NCBI RefSeq assembly: GCF_014207955.1
Contig: NZ_JACHLK010000008.1
Span: forward strand, 62,001-126,000
Direction: 5' to 3'
Length of the DNA stretch: 64,000 nt
DNA from: Acidovorax soli
GTDB lineage: Bacteria; Pseudomonadota; Gammaproteobacteria; Burkholderiales; Burkholderiaceae_C
How positions within the stretch are numbered: position 1 is the first letter of the stretch; every line of letters starts with the position of its first letter. The notes under the pieces are model-generated. The model did not search any database. It was given only the letters and a program-made list of their open reading frames with translations, and was not told the origin of the DNA. This document shows, piece after piece, positions 1 through 9,500 of this stretch. The translations under genes and the position numbers were made by a program.

Positions 1-273
1 GAAGCCGCCGCCGCCGATGTTGCCGGCCTCGGGGTAGGTCACTGCGAGCACGAAGGCGATGGCCACGGCCGCGTCCACCGCGTTGCCGCCTGCCTGCAGG
101 ATGGCCTTGCCGGCCTCCGAGCTGTACTTGTCGCTCGACGCGATGGCGCCGCCATCGAGCCGGGCCCCATCGTCGCTGCCGCTGCCGCTGCCGCTGCCGC
201 AGGCGGAAAGGGCCATGCTGGCCGCAGCCGACGCGATCAGGCTGCGCCGGGAAATCAAAATATCGCTGTTCAC
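1..273 (-). CDS. Gamma-glutamyltransferase, N-terminal part (runs off window)
   Basis: Only the first 91 codons are in the window; the gene continues beyond base 1. It starts with GTG at 273, preceded by an AGGAGA ribosome binding site. Residues 1-25 carry a twin-arginine motif (SRRSLI, R9-R10) followed by a lipobox ending at Cys25, so the product is probably exported by Tat and lipid-anchored in the cell envelope. After a Ser/Gly-rich linker, the stretch around SSEAGKAILQAGGNAVDAAV and the following NIGGGGF are hallmark N-terminal segments of the gamma-glutamyltransferase (Ntn-hydrolase) family, which cleaves gamma-glutamyl bonds of glutathione and related compounds. The catalytic Thr lies outside the window, so activity cannot be judged. 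A LysR gene diverges from it at 409 and is its likely regulator. Confidence 0.85.
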   Translation of the reverse strand, partial: MNSDILISRRSLIASAAASMALSACGSGSGSGSDDGARLDGGAIASSDKYSSEAGKAILQAGGNAVDAAVAIAFVLAVTYPEAGNIGGGGF

Positions 274-408
274 ACAGTCTCCTGCTTTCGTGTCTCGTAT
301 GATGGTTTTGTGTCCGAAATGCCCCGTGGGCGGGGGCGCTACGGACTCTAGGGACGTGCAGCCGGAGCGTCCAATGAAACGTTTTTTGGGCCGGCATTCC
401 AAACACTC

Positions 409-1335
409 ATGGACTCGAGAAAACTCGAACACCTCGCCGAGCTGGCCACGACCGGCTCCTTCAGCCGCGCGGCGGAGAACCTGCACCTGACCCAGCCCGC
501 GCTGAGCAAGAGCATCCAGGCACTTGAAGAGGAACTGGGCGCGGTGCTGATCGACCGCCGGCGCAAACCCTTTGCGCTCACGGCCAAGGGCGAGATGGTG
601 GTGCAGCGGGCACGCCGCCTGCTCAAGGACATGGACGAGCTGCACCGCGTGGCGGCCGAGGACATCGGCCCCGAAGGCCTGCTGCGCATCGGCTTCGGGG
701 CCGGCCCCTGGGCCACGCTGTCGCGCGGCTTCATCCAGCATGTGGTGGAGCACTTCCCGCGCCTGCACCTGCAGGTGCGCCATGGCTCGGGCGATGCGCT
801 CGTGGGGGCCTTGCATGAGCGGCAGATGGACCTGGCCATCGTCGACGCACGCTCCTTCCCCTCCAGCCCGCACCTGCAGGCCGAGACCCTGGGCCACCTG
901 CACGGCAGCGCCGTGTGCCGCGTGGGGCATCCGCTGCAGCGGCTGGAGCGGGTGACGCTCAAGGACCTGCTGGCCTACCCGACGCTGAACACCTCGATCT
1001 CCGATGAGGCCGTGCGCTGGGTGCAGGAGAGCCACGGCGTGGACCTGGACCTGCGCCAGCACACCACCGTGGAGTGCGAGCAGCTGGAAACCCTGCTGGA
1101 CGTGTGCGCCCGCAGCGACGCTGTGTTTCTCGGTGTGCGCGAGGCCGCGCACCCCTGGGTGCTGCGCGGTGAAATGGCGGTGCTGGCCGTGCACCCGCTG
1201 ATCACCGAGTTCAGCGTGCCCATCGCCCTGGTGTCGCTGGCGGGGCGCAGCCCGTCACAGCTCACGACCTGGGTGCGGGACTTCGTGGCGGATGCGCTGG
1301 ACGAGCGCCACTTCGCCGAAGGGCGGCCCTTCTGA
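409..1335 (+). CDS. LysR-family transcriptional regulator
   Basis: This is a 308-aa protein of normal LysR length. Residues 4-62 form the winged helix-turn-helix (FSRAAENLHLTQPALSKSIQALEEELG), followed by a linker helix and a substrate-binding co-inducer domain from about residue 90 to the end. The chosen ATG places the HTH at the usual distance from the N-terminus; there is no strong Shine-Dalgarno sequence. It is divergent from the gamma-glutamyltransferase at 273, across 135 bp, the usual layout for a LysR gene controlling its neighbour. The spacer contains CCAA-N11-TTGG at 371-389, a possible but unconvincing operator. The effector is unknown. Confidence 0.9.
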   Translation: MDSRKLEHLAELATTGSFSRAAENLHLTQPALSKSIQALEEELGAVLIDRRRKPFALTAKGEMVVQRARRLLKDMDELHRVAAEDIGPEGLLRIGFGAGPWATLSRGFIQHVVEHFPRLHLQVRHGSGDALVGALHERQMDLAIVDARSFPSSPHLQAETLGHLHGSAVCRVGHPLQRLERVTLKDLLAYPTLNTSISDEAVRWVQESHGVDLDLRQHTTVECEQLETLLDVCARSDAVFLGVREAAHPWVLRGEMAVLAVHPLITEFSVPIALVSLAGRSPSQLTTWVRDFVADALDERHFAEGRPF

Positions 1336-1340
1336 AGTGA

Positions 1341-1567
1341 AACACCCCCTGAGTCGCTTCGCGCCTCGGTGTGTCCGCCAGAGGCGGCCACCCTTCGGGC
1401 ACGTCCAAGCCTGCGCAGGCAGGCTTGGAGCCGCGGCCCTCAGCCCCGCTCTCGACTTGCTGCGCGAGTCGGGAGGGGGACGCCCCCGGTGCACGCAAGC
1501 GAAGCGCCGCCTACGCGGCTTGGCGGCCCTTGCACGGGGGCACTGGCCTTGGCCGCGCCAGTTTCAT
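1341..1567 (+). repeat. Extragenic repeat element, copy 1 (long form)
   Basis: This stretch sits between the convergent LysR and sigma-factor genes. It opens with CCCCCTGAGTCGCTTCGCGC just after a stop codon and closes with a GCGGCCCTTGC...GCACTGGCC...GCCAGTTTCA block. The same opening and closing blocks recur at 22365-22490 (direct) and 25233-25360 (inverted). The interior differs between copies and contains short inverted repeats such as AAGCCTGC/GCAGGCTT near 1409-1425. It codes for nothing convincing. It resembles a REP/BIME-like family spread through intergenic gaps of comamonad genomes; its function is unknown. Confidence 0.7.
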
Positions 1568-1609
1568 GCCTCGCGGGTGGTGCGCAGCGCAATGGATAAC
1601 GGATACCGG

Positions 1610-2128
1610 CTACGCAGGCGGGGTCAGGTACTCTCGCACCAGGCTGCGCGCGCGGTGCAGCCGGCTCTTGGCGGCCTCGCGCGTGGTGCCAAGGCGCTGG
1701 GCCATCTCCTCGATGGTGAGCTCCTCGAAGTCGCGCAGCAGCAGCGCCTCGCGGTACAGGGGCGGTAGCGAATCGATGGCCAGGGCCAGGTCGTGGCGCA
1801 GTTCGTCATCGGGCCGGTGCGACCAGGCCATGTGGTCCTCCACCTGCGCCAGCGGCTCGCCGCGCAGCCAGGCCAGGGCCGGGCGCATGCACAGCCGCTG
1901 CACGATGCGCACGACCCAGCCGCCAAAGGCCGCCACCTCGCGCAGCGCGCCCACGCGGCGGTAGACGATGATCAGCGCCTCCTGCACCACGTCGTCGGTG
2001 GCCGTGGTGGCCGCGCAGTGGCGCAGCGCATAGCGGCGGATGTCCGGGCGCGCCAGCGCCAGCAGGCGCTCCATGGCCTTGGTATCGCCCGCGCGCGCGG
2101 CAGGCAGCAGCTGGGCGACGGTGGTCAT
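1610..2128 (-). CDS. ECF-type RNA polymerase sigma factor
   Basis: This is a 172-aa protein. Residues about 10-80 match sigma region 2 (core binding and -10 recognition; DVVQEALIIVYRRV followed by FGGWVVRIVQR). Residues about 110-165 match region 4 (LPPLYREALLLRDFEELTIEE and the HTH MAQRLGTTREAAKSRLHRAR). A much longer reading frame exists upstream, but the ATG at 2128 is preferred because it overlaps the stop of the DUF2892 gene by 4 bp (ATGA), implying translational coupling. No recognisable anti-sigma factor lies next to it, which is unusual for this class; the small membrane protein upstream is the only candidate partner. The promoters it reads are unknown. Confidence 0.88.
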   Translation of the reverse strand: MTTVAQLLPAARAGDTKAMERLLALARPDIRRYALRHCAATTATDDVVQEALIIVYRRVGALREVAAFGGWVVRIVQRLCMRPALAWLRGEPLAQVEDHMAWSHRPDDELRHDLALAIDSLPPLYREALLLRDFEELTIEEMAQRLGTTREAAKSRLHRARSLVREYLTPPA

Positions 2129-2328
2129 TCCACAGGCTTTCGGCCCACCATGGCGCAGGCAGGGCAGTAACCGAAGACGCCGGTGAGGATGCCGGTGGCA
2201 CCCGAGGCGGCCAGCACCAGGCCAAGCGGCGTGAAACCCAGCCAGCCCAGGCTGGCGGCGAGGAGGGCCAGCCCGGCGACGATGCGCAGCAGGCTTTCGG
2301 GGCGGGTGATGTTCTTGCGGTACAGCAT
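2125..2328 (-). CDS. Small DUF2892 / YgaP-like inner membrane protein
   Basis: This is a 67-aa protein with two hydrophobic segments (about residues 13-29 and 33-50) in the pattern of the DUF2892/YgaP membrane-anchor family (RPESLLRIVAGLALL...GFTPLGLVLAASGATGILTGVFGYCPAC). It ends with a CPAC cysteine pair at about residues 54-57. The start at 2328 has a GGAG ribosome binding site about 8 bases upstream; a longer frame exists but would lack one. Its stop overlaps the start of the sigma-factor gene, so the two are coupled. In other bacteria this domain often accompanies rhodanese or sulfur/redox genes; a redox-sensing or anchoring role for the CPAC pair is only inference. Confidence 0.8.
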   Translation of the reverse strand: MLYRKNITRPESLLRIVAGLALLAASLGWLGFTPLGLVLAASGATGILTGVFGYCPACAMVGRKPVE

Positions 2329-2437
2329 GGCGGCAAAGCTCCTTGGATCTTGAAGGCGAAGGCGCCGGCACGGGGCGCCTTCCCTGACAAGAGCGGGCTC
2401 TGTGGCCAAAGGATTCATGCCGCGTGAAAAAAAGTTC

Positions 2438-3394
2438 TCAGCCAAAGTGGTCGAACGAGGCGTAGCGGTTTTCCACCGGCCGGCCTTGCCCGTCCACCAG
2501 GCGCAGGCCGGGCTCCGCCTCGATCACCCCGATGCGTGCCACGGGGGTCTGGCTGGCCTGCGCAGCGGCCGCCACGGCTGCGCGCTGCACGGGCGGCGCC
2601 GTGAAGGCCAGCTCATAGTCGTCGCCGCCGGCCAGGGTGCACTGGCGCAGCAGTTCGGGGTCTGCCACGGCATTGCGGTGCGCCATCAGGGCCGAGGTGA
2701 GTGAGGTATCGATGCGTGCTCCCACGCGCGATGCCTGGAGGATGTGGGACAGGTCCCCCAGCAGCCCGTCGCTCAGGTCCATGGCGCTGCTGGCCACGCC
2801 ACGCAGCGCCAGGCCCAGGGCCACGCGCGGGGTGGGGCGCTCCAGCCTCTGGCGCGTGGCGGCCAGCAGGTCGGGGGCGATCTGCTGGTGGCCCAGTAGC
2901 GCTTCCAGCGCCAGCCGCGCGTCGCCCAGCGTGCCGCTCACGTAAATGTCGTCGCCCGCGCGCGCACCGCTGCGCAGCAGGGCCTGGCCGGCAGGCACTT
3001 CGCCGAACACGGTGATGCAGAGATTGAGTGGGCCCTGCGTGGTGTCGCCGCCCACCAGCTCGCAGCCATGGCTGTCGGCCAGGGCCAGCAGCCCGCGCGA
3101 GAAGCCCGCCAGCCAGGGTTCGTCCACGCGCGGCAAAGACAGTGCCAGCGTGAAGGCCAGCGGCCGGGCACCGCAGGCGCCCAGGTCCGACAGGTTCACC
3201 GCCAGCGCCTTGTGTCCCAGGGCCTCGGGGTCCACATCGGCAAAGAAGTGGCGGCCCTCCACCAGCATGTCGCTGGAGACGGCCAGCTGCATGCCCGGTG
3301 CGGGCGCCAGCAGTGCGCAGTCGTCCCCCACGCCCAGCGCGGCGCGGCGCACGGGCCGCGTGAAATAGCGTGCGATCAGATCGAATTCACCCAT
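2438..3394 (-). CDS. thiL: Thiamine-monophosphate kinase
   Basis: ThiL phosphorylates thiamine monophosphate with ATP to give thiamine diphosphate, the last step of cofactor synthesis, in the cytoplasm. The 318-aa product from ATG 3394 (MGEFDLIARYF) has the AIR-synthase-like fold signatures in order: GVGDDCALL near residue 22, DMLVEGRHF near residue 43, NLSDLGACG near residue 67, VGGDTTQG near residue 110 and DLSDGLLGDL near residue 205. The upstream frame could add 12 residues, but family proteins start at MGEF. It is divergent from the giant nuclease at 3591 and is not followed by other thiamine genes here. I see no TPP riboswitch upstream. Confidence 0.95.
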   Translation of the reverse strand: MGEFDLIARYFTRPVRRAALGVGDDCALLAPAPGMQLAVSSDMLVEGRHFFADVDPEALGHKALAVNLSDLGACGARPLAFTLALSLPRVDEPWLAGFSRGLLALADSHGCELVGGDTTQGPLNLCITVFGEVPAGQALLRSGARAGDDIYVSGTLGDARLALEALLGHQQIAPDLLAATRQRLERPTPRVALGLALRGVASSAMDLSDGLLGDLSHILQASRVGARIDTSLTSALMAHRNAVADPELLRQCTLAGGDDYELAFTAPPVQRAAVAAAAQASQTPVARIGVIEAEPGLRLVDGQGRPVENRYASFDHFG

Positions 3395-3436
3395 GGGGCG
3401 ATTGTGGCGTGGGTCATTCGCATTCGCCACGCTGGT

Positions 3437-3470
3437 GTGACATATCTCTGCAACACAGGCTGCCTAGAGT
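3437..3470 (+). promoter_or_regulatory. Possible Pho box and -10 element ahead of the nuclease gene
   Basis: GTGACAT (3437-3443) and CTGCAAC (3448-3454) are separated by 4 bases. They match the two 7-base half-sites of the PhoB box (CTGTCAT-N4-CTGTCAC) at 5 of 7 positions each. TAGAGT at 3465-3470 could be the -10 element, 10 bp past the box, the spacing known for PhoB-activated promoters. This is pattern matching by eye; the half-site matches are imperfect and a constitutive or other control is possible. Confidence 0.3.
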
Positions 3471-3590
3471 CACCGCTTCGTGCCCGGCTCGCCCCGAGCC
3501 CAGAGGCCACCCCCGCAACCGCGCGGCGAAACCCCGCTTTCGCCCGCGCCTTCCCTTCCCACCCACCCGCCTCCCGCGGAGGAAACGAGC

Positions 3591-6500
3591 ATGACCACCG
3601 TCTACCACGCCCTGTCGAGCAGCAACTTTTCCCAGAACTGGACCAACCTTGGCTCCTTGATCACGGCGGCCAACGACTGGAGTGGCGTGCCGTCCGTCGT
3701 GGGCTACCGCGGTGATGACCTCACCACGGCGACGGGCACCGATCCGCAGACCCTGCTGGCCAACGGCAGCGCCACGCCCCAGAGCGCCACCCTGCTGGAC
3801 GCGAACACGGCCAGCACCACGGGCGCCGTGGGCGTCTTCAGCACCCTGGCCAACCCGACGGTGGCGCTCCAGGGTTCGGGCACGGCCGACGCGCCCCACA
3901 TCGTGGTGCACCTCGATGCCACGGGCCGCCAGGACATCGTGGTGAGCTACACCCTGCGCGACATCGATGCCACCACCGACAATGCCGCACAGGCTGTGGC
4001 ACTGCAGTACCGCGTGGGCAACACCGGCGACTTCATCAACCTGCCGGCGGCCTACCTGGCCGATGCCTCCAGCGGGCCGTCGCTCACGCTGGACACGCCC
4101 ATGAGCGTCACGCTGCCCGCTGCCGCCAATGGCGCTGCCCAGCTGCAGCTGCGCTTCATCACGGCCAATGCAGTGGGCAACGATGAGTGGATCGGTATTG
4201 ACGACCTCTCGGTCACCTCGTCCGCCGCCGCGCCCGTGGGCGCTGGCCTGGCCTACAGCGGCTCCCTCAACGAGTCCCAGGCCTTCGACGGCCAGCTGTC
4301 GGCGGCCTCCAAGATCACCATCACGCTGACCGGGGAGACCTTCACGGGTACCGACGGTGCCAGCCTGCTGTCCGCCGCCACCGTGGGCAATGTGCCCGCC
4401 GGCCTCACGGCCGTGCTCACGCGCACCAGCGCCACCACGGCCGAACTGGGCTTCACGGGCACCGCCACCAGCCACGCCAGCGACGTCAACAACCTGACCG
4501 TCACCTTTGCCGATGGTGCCTTCACCGGTGGCTCGGCCGCCGCCGTCACCAACGCCACCAAGAGCAACCTCCAGATCGACTTTGCTGAACCGGGAGCTGC
4601 TGGCAGCGCGCAGACCTTCACGCCCAACGCCGGCACCACGGTGGGCAGCTCCGACGCTTCGGCCGCGCTCGCGCTCGACGCCAACTGGATGGTAGTGGGC
4701 GACGACGAGGCCAGCGTGCTGCGCGTCTACCACCGCGAAGGCGGGGCGGCCGTCAAGGAGTGGAACTACTCTGCAGTCCTTGGCAACGGCGGCGAGTTGG
4801 ACCTGGAAGCCGGTACCCGCATCGGCGACACCTTCTATTTCACGGGTTCGCACAGCAACAACAAGAGCGGCGCGGAGCAGAACAACCGCGAATACATCCT
4901 GGCCGTGAAGATCACCGGCACGGGCGCCGACACGCAGTTCACCTACCTGGGCAAGCACGGCGGCCTCGAAGACCAACTGGTGGCCTGGGACCAGGGCAAT
5001 GTCCACGGCAAGGGGGCCAACTACTTCGGCTTCGCGGCCTCGTCGACCGGCGTGATCCCCGAGAACGTCAACGGCTTCTCCATCGAAGGCATGACCGCCT
5101 CGCAGGACGGTACCAAGCTGCTGGTGGCCTTCCGCGCGCCGCAGACCGATGCCAACACACGCGACAAGGCCGTGGTGCTGGAGCTGGCCGTGGCCGGGCT
5201 GGTGGACGCCTCCGGCGGCGCTGCTCCCAACGTGAGCGCCGTCCATGAACTCAACCTCGGCGGCCGCGGCATCCGCTCCATCGAAAAGGCGGGCGACGGC
5301 ACCTACCTGATCCTGGCCGGTCCTTCGGGCGGCGCCAGCACCGAAGTGACGAACGACTTCCGCCTGTTCCGCTGGGATGGCGTGGGCACCACCCCCACCG
5401 AGCTGGACGTGAACCTCGACGCCCTGCGCGACGGCACGGGCGGCAGCTTCGAGAGCATCGTCGACGTGCAGAGCACGGCCCAGGGCACCCTGGTGCAGTT
5501 GCTGCAGGACAATGGCGACAGCACCTGGGGCGGCGCCACGGCGTCCAAGGACCTGCCGGCCGCGCAGCAGAAGTTCGTGGGCAACTGGGTGCAGATCGGC
5601 GGCAATGTCAGCGACAGCACTGGCCCGGTGCTGGCCAGCAGCACGCCGGCGGACGACGCCGGCAGCGTGGGCAAGGCCGCCGACATCGTGCTGCGCTTCA
5701 ACGAAGGCGTGGCGCGTGGCACGGGCGATTTCGTGATCAAGAAGCTCAGCGACAACAGCGTGGTGGCCACCATCGCCGCGACCGACACGACCCAGGTCAC
5801 GGTGGCCTTCAACACCGTGACCATCAACCCCGCAAGCGACCTGGACGTGGGCACCGCCTACTACGTCGAGGCCGCGGCCGGCACCCTCCAGGACCACTAC
5901 GGCAACGCCTGGGCCGGCCTGTCGGGCAACGCGCAGTTGAACTTCACCACCTCGGCGGCCCCGCTGCCCAAGCTGTTGATCACCGAGGTCAACTCCAACG
6001 CCACGCCCGGCGACTTCTTCGAGCTCTACAACTACGGCAGCACCGAGATCGACCTGTCGGGCTGGACCTGGACCGACTCCGCAGCCGACCCCACCAAGCT
6101 CGGCAGCTTTGCGAGCGGCACCAAGATCGCGGCCGGCGGCAAGCTGGTCGTCGCCGGCGAGGTCACCGATGCCACGGCTTTCAAGGCCGCCTGGGGGCTG
6201 GACGCCAACACCGCCGTCGTGGCCGTGGGCGGCCCCGGCCTGGGCAAGGGCGATGGCGTGGTGGTGCTGACCGGCAGTGGCCAGGTGGCGGCCGCCATCA
6301 ACTACAGCGGCACGGCCTTCACCAACAACGGCACCAGCATCGCCCCCATGGCCAAGACCGGCGGCGGCGCGGTAACGGGCTCCGAGCACGCCGGCGTGGC
6401 CTTTGGCGGCACGGCCACGGCATCGGCCGTGTGGGATGGCCTGTCCACCACCAACCCGACCTACAAGGCGGCCGTGGTGGGCGAGCTGGGCGCCTTTGCC

Positions 6501-9500
6501 CAGACCGGCACACCCGCCAACATCGGTTCCCCCGGCACCCTGGTGGTGGCCCAGCCCAAGCTGCTGATCACCGAAGTCAATTCCAACGCCACGCCCGGCG
6601 ACTTCTTCGAGCTCTACAACTACGGCAGCACCGAGATCGATCTGTCGGGCTGGAAGTGGACCGACTCGGCCGCCGACCCGACCAAGCTCGGTGCCTTTGC
6701 CAACGGCACCAAGATCCCCGCGGGCGGCAAGCTGGTGGTGGCCGGCGAAGTGACCGACCCCACCGCCTTCAAGGCCGCCTGGGGGCTGGACGCCAGCACC
6801 GCCGTCGTGGCCGTGGGCGGCCCCGGCCTGGGCAAGGGCGATGGCGTGGTGATCCTGGATGCCAACGGCCAGGTGGCCACGGCCATCAACTACAGCGGCA
6901 CGGCCTTCACCAACGGCGGCACCACGGTGGCCCCCATGGCCAAAACCGGCGGTGGCACGGTGGCCGGTGCCGAGCACGCGGGTGTGGCCTTCGGAGGCAC
7001 GGCCACGGCCTCGGCCGTTTGGGACGGCGTGTCCACCACCAACCCGACCTACAAGGCGGCCGTGGTGGGCCAGCTGGGCGCCTTCGCCCAGACCGGCACG
7101 CCGGCCAACATCGGCTCGCCAGGCCTGACCAGCGCCCCGGCCGTGCCGGCCGGCGCCGCGCCCAGCTACACCCAGGCCTTCGACAGCCAGGCCGGCTTCA
7201 ACGAGTTCACCGTGTTCAGCAAGGACGCCGACAGCGCGGCCGCGGTCAACTGGCTGTACAGCAGCGGCAAGGCCAGCATCAACGGCTACAACAGCACGGT
7301 GGCGGCCAACGACTGGCTGATCTCCAAGGCCTTCAACCTCAATGACACCGGCGCCGAGTTCCTGAGCTTCACGACCTGGACGCGCTATGCCGATGCCGGC
7401 CTCGCCGATCCGGCCCAGCAGCTCAAGCTCATGGTGTCCAGCAACTACAGCGGCACGGGCGACCCCACGCTGGCCACCTGGACGGAGCTCAGCTTCGCCC
7501 ACCCGGCCGCCAACTCGCAGGTGACCACGCCCTCGGGCCTGATCGACCTGTCGGGCATCAGCGGTACCAACGTGTACTTCGCCTTCCAGTACGCCTCGTC
7601 GGCGAACAAGAGCGCCTCGCAGTGGCAGGTGGACGACTTCAAGATCGAAAGCTATGCCGGTTCGGTGGTCTCCATCGCCGCGACCGACGCCGCCAAGCCC
7701 GAGGGCAACAGCGGCAGCACGGCCTACACCTTCACCGTGACGCGCGCAGGCGACAAGTCGGGCACGGCGTCCGTGAACTGGGCCGTGACCGGATCTGGAT
7801 CGGCGCAGGCCGGTGCCGATGACTTTGCGGGCGGCAACCTGCCATCGGGCACCGTCAATTTCGCGGCCAACGAGACCACCAAGACCATCACCGTCAACGT
7901 GCAGGGCGACACCAGCATCGAGCAGGACGAGGGCTTCACGGTCACGCTGTCGGGCGCCACCGGCACCACCATCGTGGGCGGCGGAACGGCCCAGGGTCTG
8001 GTCCGTACCGACGAGGCGCCGATCACGAAGATCCACGAGATCCAGGGCAGCAGCGACACCGCGCTGCTGATGGGCAACGCGGTCACCATCGAAGGCATCG
8101 TGACGGGTTATGCGCCCAACCTGCAGGGCTTCTACGTGCAGGAAGAGGCTGCCGACTACGACGGCGATGCCAGCACCTCCGAAGGCATCTTCGTCTACTA
8201 CGGTGGCACGCCCATCGCCGGCCTGGACGCCAACAGCATTGGCGACAAGGTCCGCATCAAGGGCACCGTGGCCGACTACAAGGGCCAGACCCAGCTGACC
8301 GTGCCGACCGACTTCACCCTGGTGCAAGCCGATGCCGGCCTGCCCGCCGCGACCGTGGTGACCCTGCCCGTGGCCAGCGCCGTGAGCTGGGAAGCCTACG
8401 AAGGCATGCTGGTCACCGTGCAGTCCGGCACCGCCAACGGCGGCAAGCTGGTAGTCACCGACAACTACAACCTGGGCCAGTACGGCCAGGTCACGCTGAC
8501 CTCGGACGCCATCCAGCAGCAGTACACCGAGCACAACGCCCCCAGCGTGGCGGGCAACACGGCCTACCTGGCCGACCTCAAGAAGGACCAGATCATCCTG
8601 GACGACCTGAGCAGCACGCAGAACCCCACCAGCCACATCGGCCGCGGCGGCCAGCCGCTGTCGGCCACGAACACGCTGCGCGCAGGCGACAGCGTGGCCA
8701 GCGTGACCGGCATCGTGGACCAGTTCGTGGACACCGCCGCTGCCACGCACGAGACCAGCTACCGCGTGCAGCCCACGCAGAGCGTGAACTTCACGGGCGA
8801 TGCGCGCCCCACCACGGCCAGCATCCCGACCGAGATCCGCAATGCGGAGATCAAGGTCGCGTCGGCCAACGTGCTCAACTACTTCACGACCCTGGGCACG
8901 GGCAGCTTCACCACGCCCGATGGCTCCACCCAGTCGGGCCGCGGCGCGACCGATGCTGCGGAGCTGGCACGCCAGCAGGCCAAGGTGGTCGAGAACCTGG
9001 TGGGCCTGGATGCCGACGTGCTGGGCCTGATGGAGGTGCAGAACAACGGCTTCGGCGACGGTACCAGTGCGCTCGACTCGCTGGTGGACGCCCTCAACGC
9101 CAAGGCCGGCGCTGGCACCTATGCCTACATCAAGGCACCCTACAACAACGGTGCCGCCCCCGGGGACGCTGCGACGGCGGGTGGCGATGCCATCATGGTC
9201 GCCATCGTCTACAAGCCCGCCAAGGTCACGCCGGTGGGCCAGGCGGCCGTGGCCGGCCCGAGCGTGTACACCGCGTTCTCGGCCACCTACGGCAACCGCG
9301 TGCCCGTGGCGCAGACCTTCAAGGCGAATGCCGACGGCGAGCAGTTCACCGTGGTGGTGAACCACTTCAAGTCCAAGGGCAGCGTGCTCGATCCCGATAC
9401 CGGCGACGGCCAAGGGGCCAACAACCTGGCGCGCGTGAAGGCGGCCGAGGACCTGTCGGCCTGGCTGGCCACGAAGCCCACGGGTACCACCGACAGCGAC

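Noticed and set aside
371..389. CCAA-N11-TTGG in the spacer between the truncated gamma-glutamyltransferase and LysR genes
   Set aside because: It lacks the T-N11-A core in the right register and lies too near the LysR start to be listed as a site with confidence.
2300..2437. TPP riboswitch linked to thiL
   Set aside because: This stretch is downstream of thiL, and the upstream side (3395-3590) contains no recognisable THI-box element.
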